Shown here: positions 9,598 through 18,566 of the stretch, one piece after another
Layout: each line of letters begins with the position of its first letter
How positions within the stretch are numbered: the first letter of the stretch is position 1
DNA from: Nocardioides bruguierae
Lineage (GTDB): Bacteria; Actinomycetota; Actinomycetes; Propionibacteriales; Nocardioidaceae
Direction of reading: 5' to 3'
DNA: 64,000 bases
Assembly (NCBI RefSeq): GCF_023656415.1
Contig: NZ_JAMOIL010000022.1
Span: 46,950 to 110,949, forward strand
The notes under the pieces: generated by a model
The model's database searches: none
Seen by the model: only the letters and a program-made list of their open reading frames with translations
What the model was told of the DNA's origin: nothing
Translations under genes and position numbers: made by a program

Positions 9598-9855
9598 GTG
9601 AAGGAGTTCGCGATCTACACCGGCCTGCGCATCCTGCTCTTCCTCGCCTCGCTGGCCATCGTCATGGGTGTCTGGGCCCTCCTGGGCACGCCGAACCTCC
9701 TGGTGGCCATGATCGCGGCCCTGCTCGTCTCCGGCATCGCCGGCTACTGGGTGCTCGACGCCCCGCGCCGCGCGCTGGCGGCCAACGTCGAGCGCCGGGC
9801 GCAGCGCGCCTCCTCCCGGTTCGAGGAGATGAAGGCGCGCGAGGACCAGGACTGA
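9598..9855 (+). CDS. DUF4229-type small membrane protein
   Basis: The 85-aa protein has two hydrophobic helices (about residues 8-28 and 32-50), then a charged helix with DAPRRALAANVERRAQRA. This matches the layout I associate with actinobacterial DUF4229 proteins found beside menaquinone genes; function unknown. The GTG start lies six bases after TACGCT, a leaderless signal. Confidence 0.72.
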   Translation: MKEFAIYTGLRILLFLASLAIVMGVWALLGTPNLLVAMIAALLVSGIAGYWVLDAPRRALAANVERRAQRASSRFEEMKAREDQD

Positions 9856-9905
9856 GCCGGTCCGACCCCTCGTCGGCTCACCCGCCTGCCCGTAGGCTGG
9901 TCGGC

Positions 9906-10040
9906 ATGAAGTTCCTGCTGCTCATCGCCATCGTCGTCGCCGTCGTGGCCGCCTGGCGCATGCGCGCGGTCATCCTCGGCAAGATCCTCGGGCAGGACCC
10001 GGCGCGCATCCAGCGGCAGATCGACCGCAAGAAGCGCTGA
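9906..10040 (+). CDS. 44-residue single-helix membrane protein
   Basis: A short gene: MKFLLLIAIVVAVVAAWRMR forms one transmembrane helix, followed by a basic amphipathic tail ending in QRQIDRKKR. The ATG is seven bases after TAGGCT, the same leaderless signal as its neighbours, which supports translation. No function can be given. It is convergent with menA, and a palindromic repeat lies between the two genes. Confidence 0.6.
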   Translation: MKFLLLIAIVVAVVAAWRMRAVILGKILGQDPARIQRQIDRKKR

Positions 10041-10049
10041 CGCCCCACC

Positions 10050-10087
10050 GGTGGTCGAGGAGGTCGCGCGGCCACCGTCTCGAGACC
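10050..10087. repeat. Dispersed palindromic repeat, copy 1
   Basis: Begins GGTGGTCGAGG and ends CTCGAGACC; an imperfect palindrome between the convergent ends of the 44-residue gene and menA. The transcript could fold as a bidirectional terminator. Confidence 0.75.
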
Positions 10088-10110
10088 AGCACCGAAGACC
10101 AGCGCCGAGG

Positions 10111-10986
10111 TCAGCCGACGATCATCAGCGGCACGCCCGCCCCGAGCGACCACAGCAGCTCCGCCGCGCCGGTGGAGGCCAGCACGGGGATGAGCGCCGG
10201 GCCCTGCGCGCCGGAGAGGATCGTGTTCACCCCGCGCCGCGCGGGCAGCACGAACACCAGGGCGAGCAGCGCCCACCACGAGGTGAGGGCGGCGAGCACG
10301 ACGGCGCACGCGGCGGCGCCGGCCATCATCGCCAGGAAGGTGCGCCGGGTGGCGGCGTCCCCGAGGATCACGGCCAGCGTGCGCTTGCCGGTCTCGGTGT
10401 CGGTGGGGATGTCACGCAGGTTGTTGGCCACCAGCAGGGCGCAGGCGATGAGGCCGATGCCCACGGCGGCCACCCACGCGGCGGCAGGGAACGCCTCGAC
10501 CTGCACGTAGGTGGTGCCCAGCACGGCCACCAGGCCGAAGAACACGAAGACCATGACCTCGCCCAGCCCGGCGTAGCCGTAGGGGCGGGGGCCGCCGGTG
10601 TAGGTCCAGGCGGCCACCACGCAGACGAGCCCCACCAGGACCAGCCACCAGGCCGTCGTCGCGGCGAGGACGAGGCCCGCGACCCCGGCCACGCCGAAGG
10701 CGGCGAACGCGGCCGCCTTCACCTGGCCCGGGCGGGCGGCGCCGGAGCCGACCAGCCGCATCGGGCCGACGCGGACCTCGTCGGTGCCGCGCACCCCGTC
10801 GGAGTAGTCGTTGGCGTAGTTGACCGCCACCTGGAGCGCGAGCGCCACGACCGCGGCGAGCAGCGCCTTCCACCACACGGCCTCGCCGACGGCGGCGGCG
10901 ACGCCGGTGCCGGCGATGACGGGGGAGACGGAGGCGGGGAGGGTGCGGGGCCGGGAGCCGGCGACCCACTGTGCTGCGGTGGCCAC
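10111..10986 (-). CDS. menA: 1,4-dihydroxy-2-naphthoate polyprenyltransferase
   Basis: UbiA-family membrane enzyme that joins the prenyl chain to 1,4-dihydroxy-2-naphthoate. The 291-aa product has SRPRTLPASVSPV at its N-terminus, the first prenyl-diphosphate motif in NYANDYSDG, and a second aspartate motif in NNLRDIPTDTETGKRT, with about eight to nine hydrophobic helices. GTG 10986 is chosen because the family typically starts just before the AQW...RPRTLP segment and a TTCAAT element lies eight bases upstream. It is divergent from menE. Confidence 0.94.
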   Translation of the reverse strand: MATAAQWVAGSRPRTLPASVSPVIAGTGVAAAVGEAVWWKALLAAVVALALQVAVNYANDYSDGVRGTDEVRVGPMRLVGSGAARPGQVKAAAFAAFGVAGVAGLVLAATTAWWLVLVGLVCVVAAWTYTGGPRPYGYAGLGEVMVFVFFGLVAVLGTTYVQVEAFPAAAWVAAVGIGLIACALLVANNLRDIPTDTETGKRTLAVILGDAATRRTFLAMMAGAAACAVVLAALTSWWALLALVFVLPARRGVNTILSGAQGPALIPVLASTGAAELLWSLGAGVPLMIVG

Positions 10987-11224
10987 GATCCACGATTGAA
11001 CCAGTCCGACGCCGCCGACCTGCACGGGGCCCGGGAGGACGGCCGGACCCCGTGCACGGCCGAGCCCGCGGCTCGGCCCCGGACGATCAGCTCTGGGGGG
11101 AGTGCCGACCGGCCGGGTCGCTGGCCACAACGACGGGCGCGCCCCCGGGTCACGGCGCGGGTGACGATCGGTGGCACCGGTCTGGACGAGTGCTCTGGAC
11201 CGGCCCGGGAGTACGTTGCCCTAC

Positions 11225-12400
11225 GTGGACCCCGCTGCACCGCCCGTGACGCTGCCCGCGGAGCCCGCCGAGGTCGTCGACGTCCTCGAGGCGTGGCTGT
11301 CCGCCCCGCACGAGCCGGGCCCGCTGGTCGTGCGCACCTCCGGGTCCACGGGCACGCCCAAGCGGGTGCTGCTCCCGCGGGCCTCGGTGCTCGCCTCCGC
11401 CCGGGCCAGCGCCGCCCGCGTCGGTGCCGCGGGGCCCTGGCTGCTCACGCTGCCCGCCGGCTACGTCGCCGGCGTCAACGTCGTCGCGCGCTCCCTCGTC
11501 GCCGGTCACCGCCCGGTGCTCGCCGACGACCACGGCTCCTTCGCCGAGGCAGTGGCCGCGCTGGTGGCGGCGCATCCCGAGAGCCCGCGCTTCGTCTCTC
11601 TGGTGCCCACGCAGCTGCACCGGATGCTCGGTGGTGCGGGGGCCGCCGCGGAGGGTGCCACCTCCGACGACGTCTGGGCGCTGCGCACGTTCCACACCGT
11701 GCTGCTGGGCGGAGGGCCGGTCGACGCGGCGCTGCGCGAGCGCGCCGCGGCGGCGGGCGTCCGCGTCGTGGCCACCTACGGCTCGGCCGAGACCAGCGGC
11801 GGCTGCGTCTACGACGGCCGCCCGCTCGACGGCACCCGCGTGCGGGTGGACGACGACGGGCGGGTCCTGCTCGCCGGCACCACCCTGTTCGCCGGGTACG
11901 AGGGCGAGCCCGGGCGAGTCGACCGCGACCTCACCGACGCGGCGGTCGTGGGCGGCTGGTTCCGCACCTCCGACGCCGGCCGGATCACCGAGCACGGGCG
12001 CCTCCAGGTGCTCGGCCGCCTCGACGACGTCGTGGTCACCGGCGGTCTCAACGTGCCCGCGCCGGCCGTCGCGGCGGTGCTGCGGGCGACGCCCGGGGTG
12101 GCGCAGGCCGAGGTCGTGGGGGTGCCGGACGAGGAGTGGGGCAACGTCCTGGTCGCGCTCGCCGTGCCCGCGGACGCCGACGCGCCCCCGCCCCTGGAGA
12201 CGCTGCGCGACGCCGTGGCCGAGACCCGGCCGCGGGCGTGGGCGCCGCGCCGCCTCGTCCTGCTGGAGGAGCTGCCGCTGCTGGCCAACGGCAAGCCCGA
12301 CCGCCTCGCCCTCCAGGCCCTCGCCGCCGCAGCGGTGGTCGAGCAGCGAGGAGCGCAGGCGACGAGCGCACGTCGAGACCCCGCCACCGAGGACCGCTGA
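11225..12400 (+). CDS. menE: o-Succinylbenzoate--CoA ligase
   Basis: AMP-forming acyl-CoA ligase that activates o-succinylbenzoate in menaquinone synthesis. The product is 391 aa and carries the phosphate-binding loop RTSGSTGTPK, the core ATYGSAETSGG, GWFRTSDAG and the C-terminal catalytic lysine in LLANGKPDRLAL. The leaderless GTG 11225 follows TACGTT by seven bases; a GTG at 11171 would add 18 residues. The final 20 or so residues are encoded by a copy of the dispersed repeat and extend past the normal family end. The stop overlaps the menC ATG. Confidence 0.92.
   Translation: MDPAAPPVTLPAEPAEVVDVLEAWLSAPHEPGPLVVRTSGSTGTPKRVLLPRASVLASARASAARVGAAGPWLLTLPAGYVAGVNVVARSLVAGHRPVLADDHGSFAEAVAALVAAHPESPRFVSLVPTQLHRMLGGAGAAAEGATSDDVWALRTFHTVLLGGGPVDAALRERAAAAGVRVVATYGSAETSGGCVYDGRPLDGTRVRVDDDGRVLLAGTTLFAGYEGEPGRVDRDLTDAAVVGGWFRTSDAGRITEHGRLQVLGRLDDVVVTGGLNVPAPAVAAVLRATPGVAQAEVVGVPDEEWGNVLVALAVPADADAPPPLETLRDAVAETRPRAWAPRRLVLLEELPLLANGKPDRLALQALAAAAVVEQRGAQATSARRDPATEDR
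12334..12380 (+). repeat. Dispersed palindromic repeat inside the menE 3' end
   Basis: A 47-base copy beginning GGTGGTCGAGCAGCGAGG and ending CGTCGAGACC, read in frame as part of the MenE tail (VVEQRGAQATSARRDP). The copy at 51236-51282 has the same length and ends. Confidence 0.8.
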
Positions 12401-13386
12401 TGCAGGCACACGTCTGGTCGATCCCGCTCACGACCCGGTTCCGCGGGCTGACGGTCCGCGAGGGCGTCCTGCTGCACGACCCCGACGCGCACGACGGCGC
12501 CGGCGGCTGGGGCGAGTGGAGCCCCTTCACCGAGTACGACGACGCGGTCGCCGCGCCCTGGTTGGCCTGCGCGCGGGAGGCAGCGGCCGGGGAGTGGCCG
12601 ACGCCGCTGCGCGAGCGCGTCCCGGTGAACGTGACCGTGCCTGCCGTCGGACCCGAGGAGGCCCACGCGATCGTGCTGCGCGGCGGCTGCCGCACCGCGA
12701 AGGTCAAGGTCGCCGAGCGCGGCCAGGCCGAGGGCGAGGACGAGGCCCGGCTGGAGGCCGTGCGCGCCGCGCTCACCGCGCTGCACCCCGGCGAGGAGAC
12801 CCGGGTGCGCATCGACGTCAACGGCGGGTGGGACGTCGACACGGCGCTGCGCCGGCTGCCGGTGCTCGACCGCGCGGCGGGCGGCCTGGAGTACGTGGAG
12901 CAGCCGTGCGCGTCGGTCGAGGAGCTCGCGGAGGTCCGCCGACGCCAGCACGTCCCGGTGGCCGCGGACGAGTCGATCCGCCGGGCCGCCGACCCCTACC
13001 GCGTCCGCGACCTCGAGGCCGCCGACGTGGCCGTGCTCAAGGTCCAGCCGCTCGGCGGCGTGGCGGCCTGCCTGCGGATCGCCGAGGACATCGGCCTGCC
13101 CGTCGTCGTCTCCTCGGCGCTGGAGTCCTCCGTCGGGATCGCGGCCGGGGTCGCGCTCGCGGCCGCCCTGCCCGAGCTGCCGCACGCGTGCGGCCTGGCC
13201 ACCGTCCAGCTCTTCACCGGCGACCCCGTCACCACCTCGCTGCTGCCGGTCGACGGGGCCCTGCCGGTGCGTCGCCCGCAGGTGGACGCCGCCGCCCTGA
13301 CGCGCCTCGCGGCGCCGCCCGACCGCGCGGACTGGTGGGCCGCGCGCCTGGCCCGCACCGCCGCGGTGCTAGAGAGGTCCTCGTGA
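12400..13386 (+). CDS. menC: o-Succinylbenzoate synthase
   Basis: Enolase-superfamily dehydratase that forms o-succinylbenzoate. The 328-aa product has the full catalytic set: the lysine motif TAKVKV, metal ligands in RIDVNGGW (Asp), EYVEQP (Glu) and VAADES (Asp), and the second lysine in VLKVQP. The ATG overlaps the menE TGA, and its TGA overlaps the menD GTG, so menE-menC-menD form one coupled operon. The open frame extends far upstream, but only this part has the family fold. Confidence 0.94.
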   Translation: MQAHVWSIPLTTRFRGLTVREGVLLHDPDAHDGAGGWGEWSPFTEYDDAVAAPWLACAREAAAGEWPTPLRERVPVNVTVPAVGPEEAHAIVLRGGCRTAKVKVAERGQAEGEDEARLEAVRAALTALHPGEETRVRIDVNGGWDVDTALRRLPVLDRAAGGLEYVEQPCASVEELAEVRRRQHVPVAADESIRRAADPYRVRDLEAADVAVLKVQPLGGVAACLRIAEDIGLPVVVSSALESSVGIAAGVALAAALPELPHACGLATVQLFTGDPVTTSLLPVDGALPVRRPQVDAAALTRLAAPPDRADWWAARLARTAAVLERSS

Positions 13387-14993
13387 CCGACCAGCCCGAG
13401 CCCGCCGCCGTCCTCGCCGCCCGGGGCGTCCTGGCCGCCCTGGTGCGCGCCGGGGTCCGGGAGGTCGTGCTCGCCCCCGGCTCCCGCAACGCCCCGCTGG
13501 CGCTGGCCCTCGTCGACGCGGACGCGGCGGGCGTGCTGCGGCTCCACACGCGGATCGACGAGCGCTCGGCCGGCTTCACCGCGCTCGGGCTCTCGCGCAC
13601 CGGGGCGCCGGCTGCGGTCGTGTGCACCTCCGGCACGGCGGTGGCCAACCTGCACCCCGCCGTCCTCGAGGCCGCCCACGCCGGGGTGCGACTGGTGGCC
13701 CTCACCGCCGACCGCCCCGCGCGGCTGCGCGGCACCTCGGCCAACCAGACGACCGAGCAGGAGGGCGTCTTCGGGCCGCTGGTGCCGACGCTCGACCTCG
13801 ACGCGGCGCCGGAGACCCTCACCATCGGCCCCGGCCCGCTGCACGTGAACCTGCGCCTGGACGCACCGCTCGTGCCCACCGCCGCCTGGAGCGCCGACGC
13901 CCTGGCCGAGCTGGCGGCCGTGCCGCCCTCGCCCGCGCCGCCGGTCGTGCGGGAGGGGTCCCTGCCGCTGCTCGACCCCGCCCCGCGCACCGTCGTGGTC
14001 GCCGGGGACGACGCCGGCCCGTGGCCGCGCATCCTGGCCGAGCGCGCGGGCTGGCCGCTGCTGGCGGAGCCGTCCTCGGGCGCCCGCACCGGCACGCACG
14101 CGATCCGCACCTACCGGCTGCTGCTCGCGGGCGTGCTGGGCGAGCAGGTCGAGCGGGTCGTGGTGGCCGGCAACCCCACGCTCTCCCGGCCGGTCTCGGC
14201 GCTGCTCGAGCGCCCCGGGGTGGAGGTGCTCGCGGCGCCGCTCGCCGGGGTCTGGACGAGGCGCCCCCACCCGGTCGCGGGGACGCTGGACCCGGCTCGC
14301 CCGCACCTCGACCAGCCCGCCGGAGACCCGGCGTGGCTGGAGGCCTGGCGGGCCGCCGACGCGGACGTCTCCCGCCGGCTCGACGCTCTGCTGGCGGCGG
14401 AGGAGGGCATCACCCCGCACGAGGCCGCCGGTGCGGTCGCGGCCGCCCTGCCGTCGTCCGGGCTGCTCGTGGTGGGCCCCTCGAACCCGGTGCGCGACCT
14501 GGACCTCATGGTGCCGCGCTACCGCGTCGGCGACCGGCGCAAGGTGATCGCCAACCGCGGGCTGGCCGGCATCGACGGGCTCGTCTCCACCGCCCTCGGT
14601 GCCGCCCTGGCGCGGAACTCCTCCCGGGCGCTGGCGCTCGTGGGCGACGTGACGTTCCTGCACGACACCAACGGCCTCCTGCTCGGGCCCGCCGAAGCCC
14701 GCCCCGACCTCACCATCGTGGTCGTCAACGACGACGGCGGCTCGATCTTCGCGACCCTCGAGCAGGGCGCCCCTGCCTACGCCGACGCCTTCGAGCGGGC
14801 CTTCGCCACGCCGCACGGTGCCGACCTGGCCGCCCTGTGCGCCGCCACCCGGACCCCGCACTGGCGGGTCGAGTCGCTCCCGGAGCTGCACCAGGCCCTC
14901 GCATCCCCGAACGGTGGCGTCGAGGTCGTCGAGGTCCGCGTGCGGCGCAGCGACCGCCGCGACCTGGACGCCCGCATCCGCGCCCTCGTCTGA
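13383..14993 (+). CDS. menD: 2-succinyl-5-enolpyruvyl-6-hydroxy-3-cyclohexene-1-carboxylate synthase
   Basis: Thiamine-diphosphate enzyme that joins 2-oxoglutarate to isochorismate. The 536 aa include LAPGSRNAPLALAL and the helix with DERSAGFTALGL at the N-terminus, the ThDP segment GDVTFLHDTNGLL and NDDGGSIFATLEQ, and DPAWLEAW in the linker. The GTG overlaps the menC stop. The substrate isochorismate would come from menF at 25.7 kb. Confidence 0.95.
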   Translation: MTDQPEPAAVLAARGVLAALVRAGVREVVLAPGSRNAPLALALVDADAAGVLRLHTRIDERSAGFTALGLSRTGAPAAVVCTSGTAVANLHPAVLEAAHAGVRLVALTADRPARLRGTSANQTTEQEGVFGPLVPTLDLDAAPETLTIGPGPLHVNLRLDAPLVPTAAWSADALAELAAVPPSPAPPVVREGSLPLLDPAPRTVVVAGDDAGPWPRILAERAGWPLLAEPSSGARTGTHAIRTYRLLLAGVLGEQVERVVVAGNPTLSRPVSALLERPGVEVLAAPLAGVWTRRPHPVAGTLDPARPHLDQPAGDPAWLEAWRAADADVSRRLDALLAAEEGITPHEAAGAVAAALPSSGLLVVGPSNPVRDLDLMVPRYRVGDRRKVIANRGLAGIDGLVSTALGAALARNSSRALALVGDVTFLHDTNGLLLGPAEARPDLTIVVVNDDGGSIFATLEQGAPAYADAFERAFATPHGADLAALCAATRTPHWRVESLPELHQALASPNGGVEVVEVRVRRSDRRDLDARIRALV

Positions 14994-15002
14994 CCGCCCA
15001 CC

Positions 15003-15163
15003 GGTGATCGAGGTGTGACGAGCGCCGGCGAGGAGCCTCGAGATCGCCGCACGTGTCTGTGGTGCTCGCGGTGGTCGGGTGCGGGGGTCTCGTGGCTCGG
15101 CCGTGGGCGGCCTCGCACCTCGACCACCGGTGAGGCCGTGGGCGGCCTCGCACCTCGGCCACC
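15003..15163. repeat. Cluster of dispersed palindromic repeats after menD
   Basis: One copy at 15003-15048 starts GGTGATCGAGG. A second, in the opposite orientation at 15086-15128, runs from GGTCTCGTGGCTCG to CGACCACC. A third, partial unit at 15129-15163 repeats the last half of the second. They fill most of the 211-base gap between menD and the antiporter; no gene is seen here. Confidence 0.75.
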
Positions 15164-15204
15164 GGTGGGGCCGGGGGTGAGGGCGGTGCTGGGAGGATGG
15201 GGGC

Positions 15205-17082
15205 GTGGAGGTCGCGCTGCTGCTCATCTCGCTGACGCTGGTCGTCCTGGTGGTCACGGCCGTGAGCCGTCGCCTGGACGTGCCGGCGCCCCTGGTGCTG
15301 ACCGTGGTCGGGGTGATCGGCTCCTACCTGCCGATCCGCGACCTCGAGCTGGAGCCGGAGATCGTGCTGCTGTGGCTGCTGCCGCCGCTGCTGTACTCGG
15401 CGGCGCTGGAGACCTCGCTGGTCGACTTCCGCGCGCAGAAGCGGCCCATCCTGCTGCTCTCGGTCGGCCTGGTGCTGTTCACCACCGCCGGCGTGGCGGT
15501 CGTGGTGCACGCGCTCGCCCCGGTCAGCTGGCCCGCGGCGTTCGCGATCGGTGCGGTGGTGGGCCCGCCGGACGCGGTGGCCGCGATCGCGATCGGTCGC
15601 CGCATCGGGCTGCCCCGCCGGATCGTGACGATCCTCGAGGGCGAGTCCCTGTTCAACGACGCGACCGCCCTGGTGGCGCTGCGCACCGCCATCGCGGCGG
15701 GCGCGGTCGGCATCTCGGCGTGGGACGTCGGCTGGGAGTTCGTGGTGGCCGCCGGCGGTGGCGCGCTGGTCGGGTTCGTCGTCTACAAGGTGGTGGCCCT
15801 CGTCCGCCTGCGCCTCGACGACTCCCCGGTGGACGTCGGGATCTCGCTGGTCATCCCGTTCACCGCCTACGTGGCGGCCGAGGAGTTCGGCGGCTCGGGC
15901 GTGATCGCGGTGGTGGTCGCGGGGCTGCTGCTCGGGCACCGCGCCCCGGTGCTCCAGACGGCGCAGTCGCGGATCGCGGAGCGGACGACCTGGGGCACCG
16001 TTGCGTTCCTGCTGGAGAACAGCGTCTTCCTGCTCATCGGCCTCCAGGCGCACGCGATCATCGGCGCGGTCGGGGAGAGCGAGCTCTCGGGCGGCACGAT
16101 CGTCGCCGTCTGCGCGGCCACCCTGGCGGCCGTCATCGTGCTGCGGCTGGTCTGGGTCATGGGGACGCGGGCGGCGCTGCGCATCCCGGGCGCCGACCCG
16201 GCCGCACGCGCCCAGACGCCGTGGACGTACAGCCTCGTGCTCGGCTGGGCCGGCATGCGCGGCGTGGTCACGCTCGCGGCGGCGTTCATCATCCCGGCGA
16301 GCACCCCGCACCGCGAGGTCCTGCTGCTCGCTGCGTTCACGGTGGTGGCGGGCACGCTGCTGCTGCAGGGGCCGACCCTGCCGCTGCTGGCACGTCGCCT
16401 GCAGATCCCCTCGCCCGACCCGATGGACGACGCCCTGGCCCGCGCGACGCTGCTCCAGCAGGCCTCCAAGGCCGGCTTCGCCCGGCTCGAGCAGCTCGAG
16501 TACGACGACCGGCACGGCGTCATCGACACCATCAGCGCACGGATCGACCAGCGGAACTTCGCGGCCTGGGAGCGGCTCTCCACGATCGCCGACGCCGAGG
16601 CGCCCTCGGACCTCTACGCGCGCGCCCGGCTGGAGATGATCGACGCCGAGCGGCGCCGGGTGCTGGAGATCCGCGACGGCGGGACGGTGCCGGCCGACGT
16701 CGTCTCGGACGTGCTGGCCTCGCTGGACGTGGAGGAGTCGATGATCGACCGCGCGAACGAGCAGCGGGCCGCCGTCGTCCGCGCCCAGGCCCGCACGGTG
16801 CTCGAGGGTGGCTGCGACCACCTGGCCGAGCACCCCGCGATCCCGCCGGTGCGCAACCTGGAGAAGGAGGGGACGGGGGAGACCTGCCCCGACTGCCTGC
16901 GCGAGGGCACCACGCCGGTGGCGCTGCGCCGCTGCCTGTCGTGCGGCTACGTGGGCTGCTGCGACTCCAGCCCCGGGCAGCACTCGACCAAGCACTTCCA
17001 CGAGACCGCGCACCCGGTGATGCAGTCCGCGGAGCCGGACGAGGACTGGCGCTGGTGCTACGTCCACCACCTCACGGCCTGA
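15205..17082 (+). CDS. Na+/H+ antiporter (CPA1/NhaP type) with C-terminal UBP zinc finger
   Basis: The 625-aa protein has about twelve transmembrane helices over residues 1-400, with the ion-binding region GPPDAVAAIAIGRR and LEGESLFNDATALVAL, including the conserved ND pair. It should exchange Na+ or K+ for H+ across the membrane. A charged cytoplasmic helical region follows. Then, from C537 to the end, comes a ubiquitin-protease-type zinc finger: CDHL, CPDCL, RRCLSCGYVGCCDSS and HSTKHFHETAHPV, with a closing WCYVHH. Such a domain is known mainly from eukaryotic proteins but recurs in actinobacteria; here it may be a sensor or binding module (inference). GGAGG lies close before the GTG. Confidence 0.9.
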   Translation: MEVALLLISLTLVVLVVTAVSRRLDVPAPLVLTVVGVIGSYLPIRDLELEPEIVLLWLLPPLLYSAALETSLVDFRAQKRPILLLSVGLVLFTTAGVAVVVHALAPVSWPAAFAIGAVVGPPDAVAAIAIGRRIGLPRRIVTILEGESLFNDATALVALRTAIAAGAVGISAWDVGWEFVVAAGGGALVGFVVYKVVALVRLRLDDSPVDVGISLVIPFTAYVAAEEFGGSGVIAVVVAGLLLGHRAPVLQTAQSRIAERTTWGTVAFLLENSVFLLIGLQAHAIIGAVGESELSGGTIVAVCAATLAAVIVLRLVWVMGTRAALRIPGADPAARAQTPWTYSLVLGWAGMRGVVTLAAAFIIPASTPHREVLLLAAFTVVAGTLLLQGPTLPLLARRLQIPSPDPMDDALARATLLQQASKAGFARLEQLEYDDRHGVIDTISARIDQRNFAAWERLSTIADAEAPSDLYARARLEMIDAERRRVLEIRDGGTVPADVVSDVLASLDVEESMIDRANEQRAAVVRAQARTVLEGGCDHLAEHPAIPPVRNLEKEGTGETCPDCLREGTTPVALRRCLSCGYVGCCDSSPGQHSTKHFHETAHPVMQSAEPDEDWRWCYVHHLTA

Positions 17083-17103
17083 GTCCGCGACCACCGGCGG
17101 GAG

Positions 17104-18027
17104 TCACCGGCGGCGCGGGGCCTCCCAGGCGGCCGCCTCGGCCAGCGCCTCCTCGAGGGTGCGGGCGGGGTGGCCGGTGAGGGTGGCGACGGCATCGGTG
17201 ACCTCGGCGCAGGAGCCGTCGGCGATGGCGGTGTAGGTCGAGACCCACGCGTCGAGCTGCCAGTCGGGGGTGCCGGGGTAGGCAGCCGCGCGGGAGGCGT
17301 AGGCCTCCTCGACGGTCTCGTCGACGAACCGCACCTCGTGGTCCAGCACGGCCGTGGCCCGCGCGGCCACCTCGGTGAGCGTGAGGGCCTCGGGGCCGGT
17401 CAGCGTGTAGGCCGCACCGCGGTGCGCGTCCGAGCCACCGGCCGTCTCGGCGAGCACGAGGGTGGCGACGTCCGCGACGTCGGCCCGCGCCACGGCCGCC
17501 ACGCGACCCGAGCCCGCCGGTCCGCGCACTGCCCCGCCGGCGTCCGCGAAGAAGGGGAGCAGGTCGGCGTAGAAGTTGTCGCGCAGCAGCGTGGCGGTCA
17601 TGCCGGTGCGGGCGCAGGCGTCGGCGATGGCGGCCTCCGCGTCGGCGTGGTCGCGGCCGAGGGTGAAGGTGGCGTCGGGCGCGGCGCCGGCGAACGAGGT
17701 GTAGACGAGGTGGCCCACCCCGGCGTCGGCCGCCGCGTCGACGAAGGTGCGGTGCTGGGTGCGGCGGTCGGGGTCCTCGGCCGCGGAGACCATGAGCAGC
17801 ACGTCGACGCCGCGCAGTGCCTCGAGCGCGGACGCCCGGTCGGCGTAGCTGATCTTGCGGACGTCGTCGGCGTCGGGGGCCCGGGCGACGTCGCGGACCA
17901 GCAGGCGCAGGCCGAGCGAGCCGCGCTGGTCGGCCAGGGCGCCCTCGCGTCCCAGCGCCTCGTCGAGGGTGCGCGCCACCCGTCCGCCGATCGCGCCCGT
18001 CGCGCCGGTGATGCCGATGGTCGTCAT
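17104..18027 (-). CDS. NmrA-like NAD(P)-binding protein
   Basis: The 307-aa Rossmann-fold protein has the dinucleotide loop ITGATGAIGG at residues 5-14, DVLLMVSAAE after the third strand, and HLVYTSFAGAAPDATFTLGR. The motif replaces the catalytic YxxxK of classical short-chain dehydrogenases, as in NmrA/QOR2-type quinone reductases or redox sensors. Substrate unknown. The ATG overlaps the stop of the GNAT gene (ATGA), so it is the last gene of a minus-strand operon. Confidence 0.85.
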   Translation of the reverse strand: MTTIGITGATGAIGGRVARTLDEALGREGALADQRGSLGLRLLVRDVARAPDADDVRKISYADRASALEALRGVDVLLMVSAAEDPDRRTQHRTFVDAAADAGVGHLVYTSFAGAAPDATFTLGRDHADAEAAIADACARTGMTATLLRDNFYADLLPFFADAGGAVRGPAGSGRVAAVARADVADVATLVLAETAGGSDAHRGAAYTLTGPEALTLTEVAARATAVLDHEVRFVDETVEEAYASRAAAYPGTPDWQLDAWVSTYTAIADGSCAEVTDAVATLTGHPARTLEEALAEAAAWEAPRRR

Positions 18028-18566
18028 GCCTGCTCCTCCTGGGTGTTCCGTGCTGCTCCGTCGCGGGGCCGGGCCTGCCGCACCATCCGCAGGTGCCGGC
18101 CCTCCGGCTCGTCCTCGCCCACGCCGTCCAGGGCGAACCCGTGGCGGGTGTAGAACGCGATGGCCCGGTCGTTGCCCTCCAGCACCCAGAGGTAGACCGC
18201 GTCGTCGGGTCGCACCCCCGCGTCGGCGAGCGCGGCCTCGAGCAGCCGTCGGCCGAGGCCGGTGCCGTGGTGGGAGGCGCGGGCGTAGATGGCGGTGAGC
18301 TCCACGGGGGCGGGCGGGTCCTCGTCGCGCGCGGGCCCGGCACTGGCGAAGCCGACCAGGTGGCCGTCGTCCTCGGCCAGCAGGACCCGCGCCCCGGACT
18401 CGAGCATCGTGCGCCGCTTGCGCACCCCCTCGTCCCTGCGGGACCGGCGGCCGGTGAGGACCTCCGGCGGCATCAGCCCGGTGTAGGCCTCCTCCCACAC
18501 GACGAGGTGCAGGTCGGTCCAGGCCTCGGCGTCGCCGGGCACGGCCCGCCGGATGCTCACGCTCAC
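18024..18566 (-). CDS. GNAT-family N-acetyltransferase
   Basis: The 180-aa product transfers an acetyl group from acetyl-CoA to an unknown acceptor. The core features are ELTAIYARASHHGTGLGRRL (acetyl-CoA pyrophosphate loop), LWVLEGNDRAIAFYTRHGF and the N-terminal IRRAVPGDAEAW. The GTG start at 18566 follows TACCGT by six bases and overlaps the stop of the upstream LysE-like gene (GTGA). Coupled to the NmrA-like gene downstream. Confidence 0.85.
   Translation of the reverse strand: MSVSIRRAVPGDAEAWTDLHLVVWEEAYTGLMPPEVLTGRRSRRDEGVRKRRTMLESGARVLLAEDDGHLVGFASAGPARDEDPPAPVELTAIYARASHHGTGLGRRLLEAALADAGVRPDDAVYLWVLEGNDRAIAFYTRHGFALDGVGEDEPEGRHLRMVRQARPRDGAARNTQEEQA

Noticed and set aside
10051..12399. 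Very long plus-strand open frame running upstream of menC
   Set aside because: It is antisense to menA and out of frame with menE; composition is Arg/Gly/Ala-rich as expected for high-GC shadow frames. Only the menC part has a protein family.
12996..17094. Long minus-strand open frames opposite menD and the antiporter
   Set aside because: Low-complexity Arg/Gly/His/Asp products with no domains, opposite well-supported genes; frames without stops are expected at this GC content.
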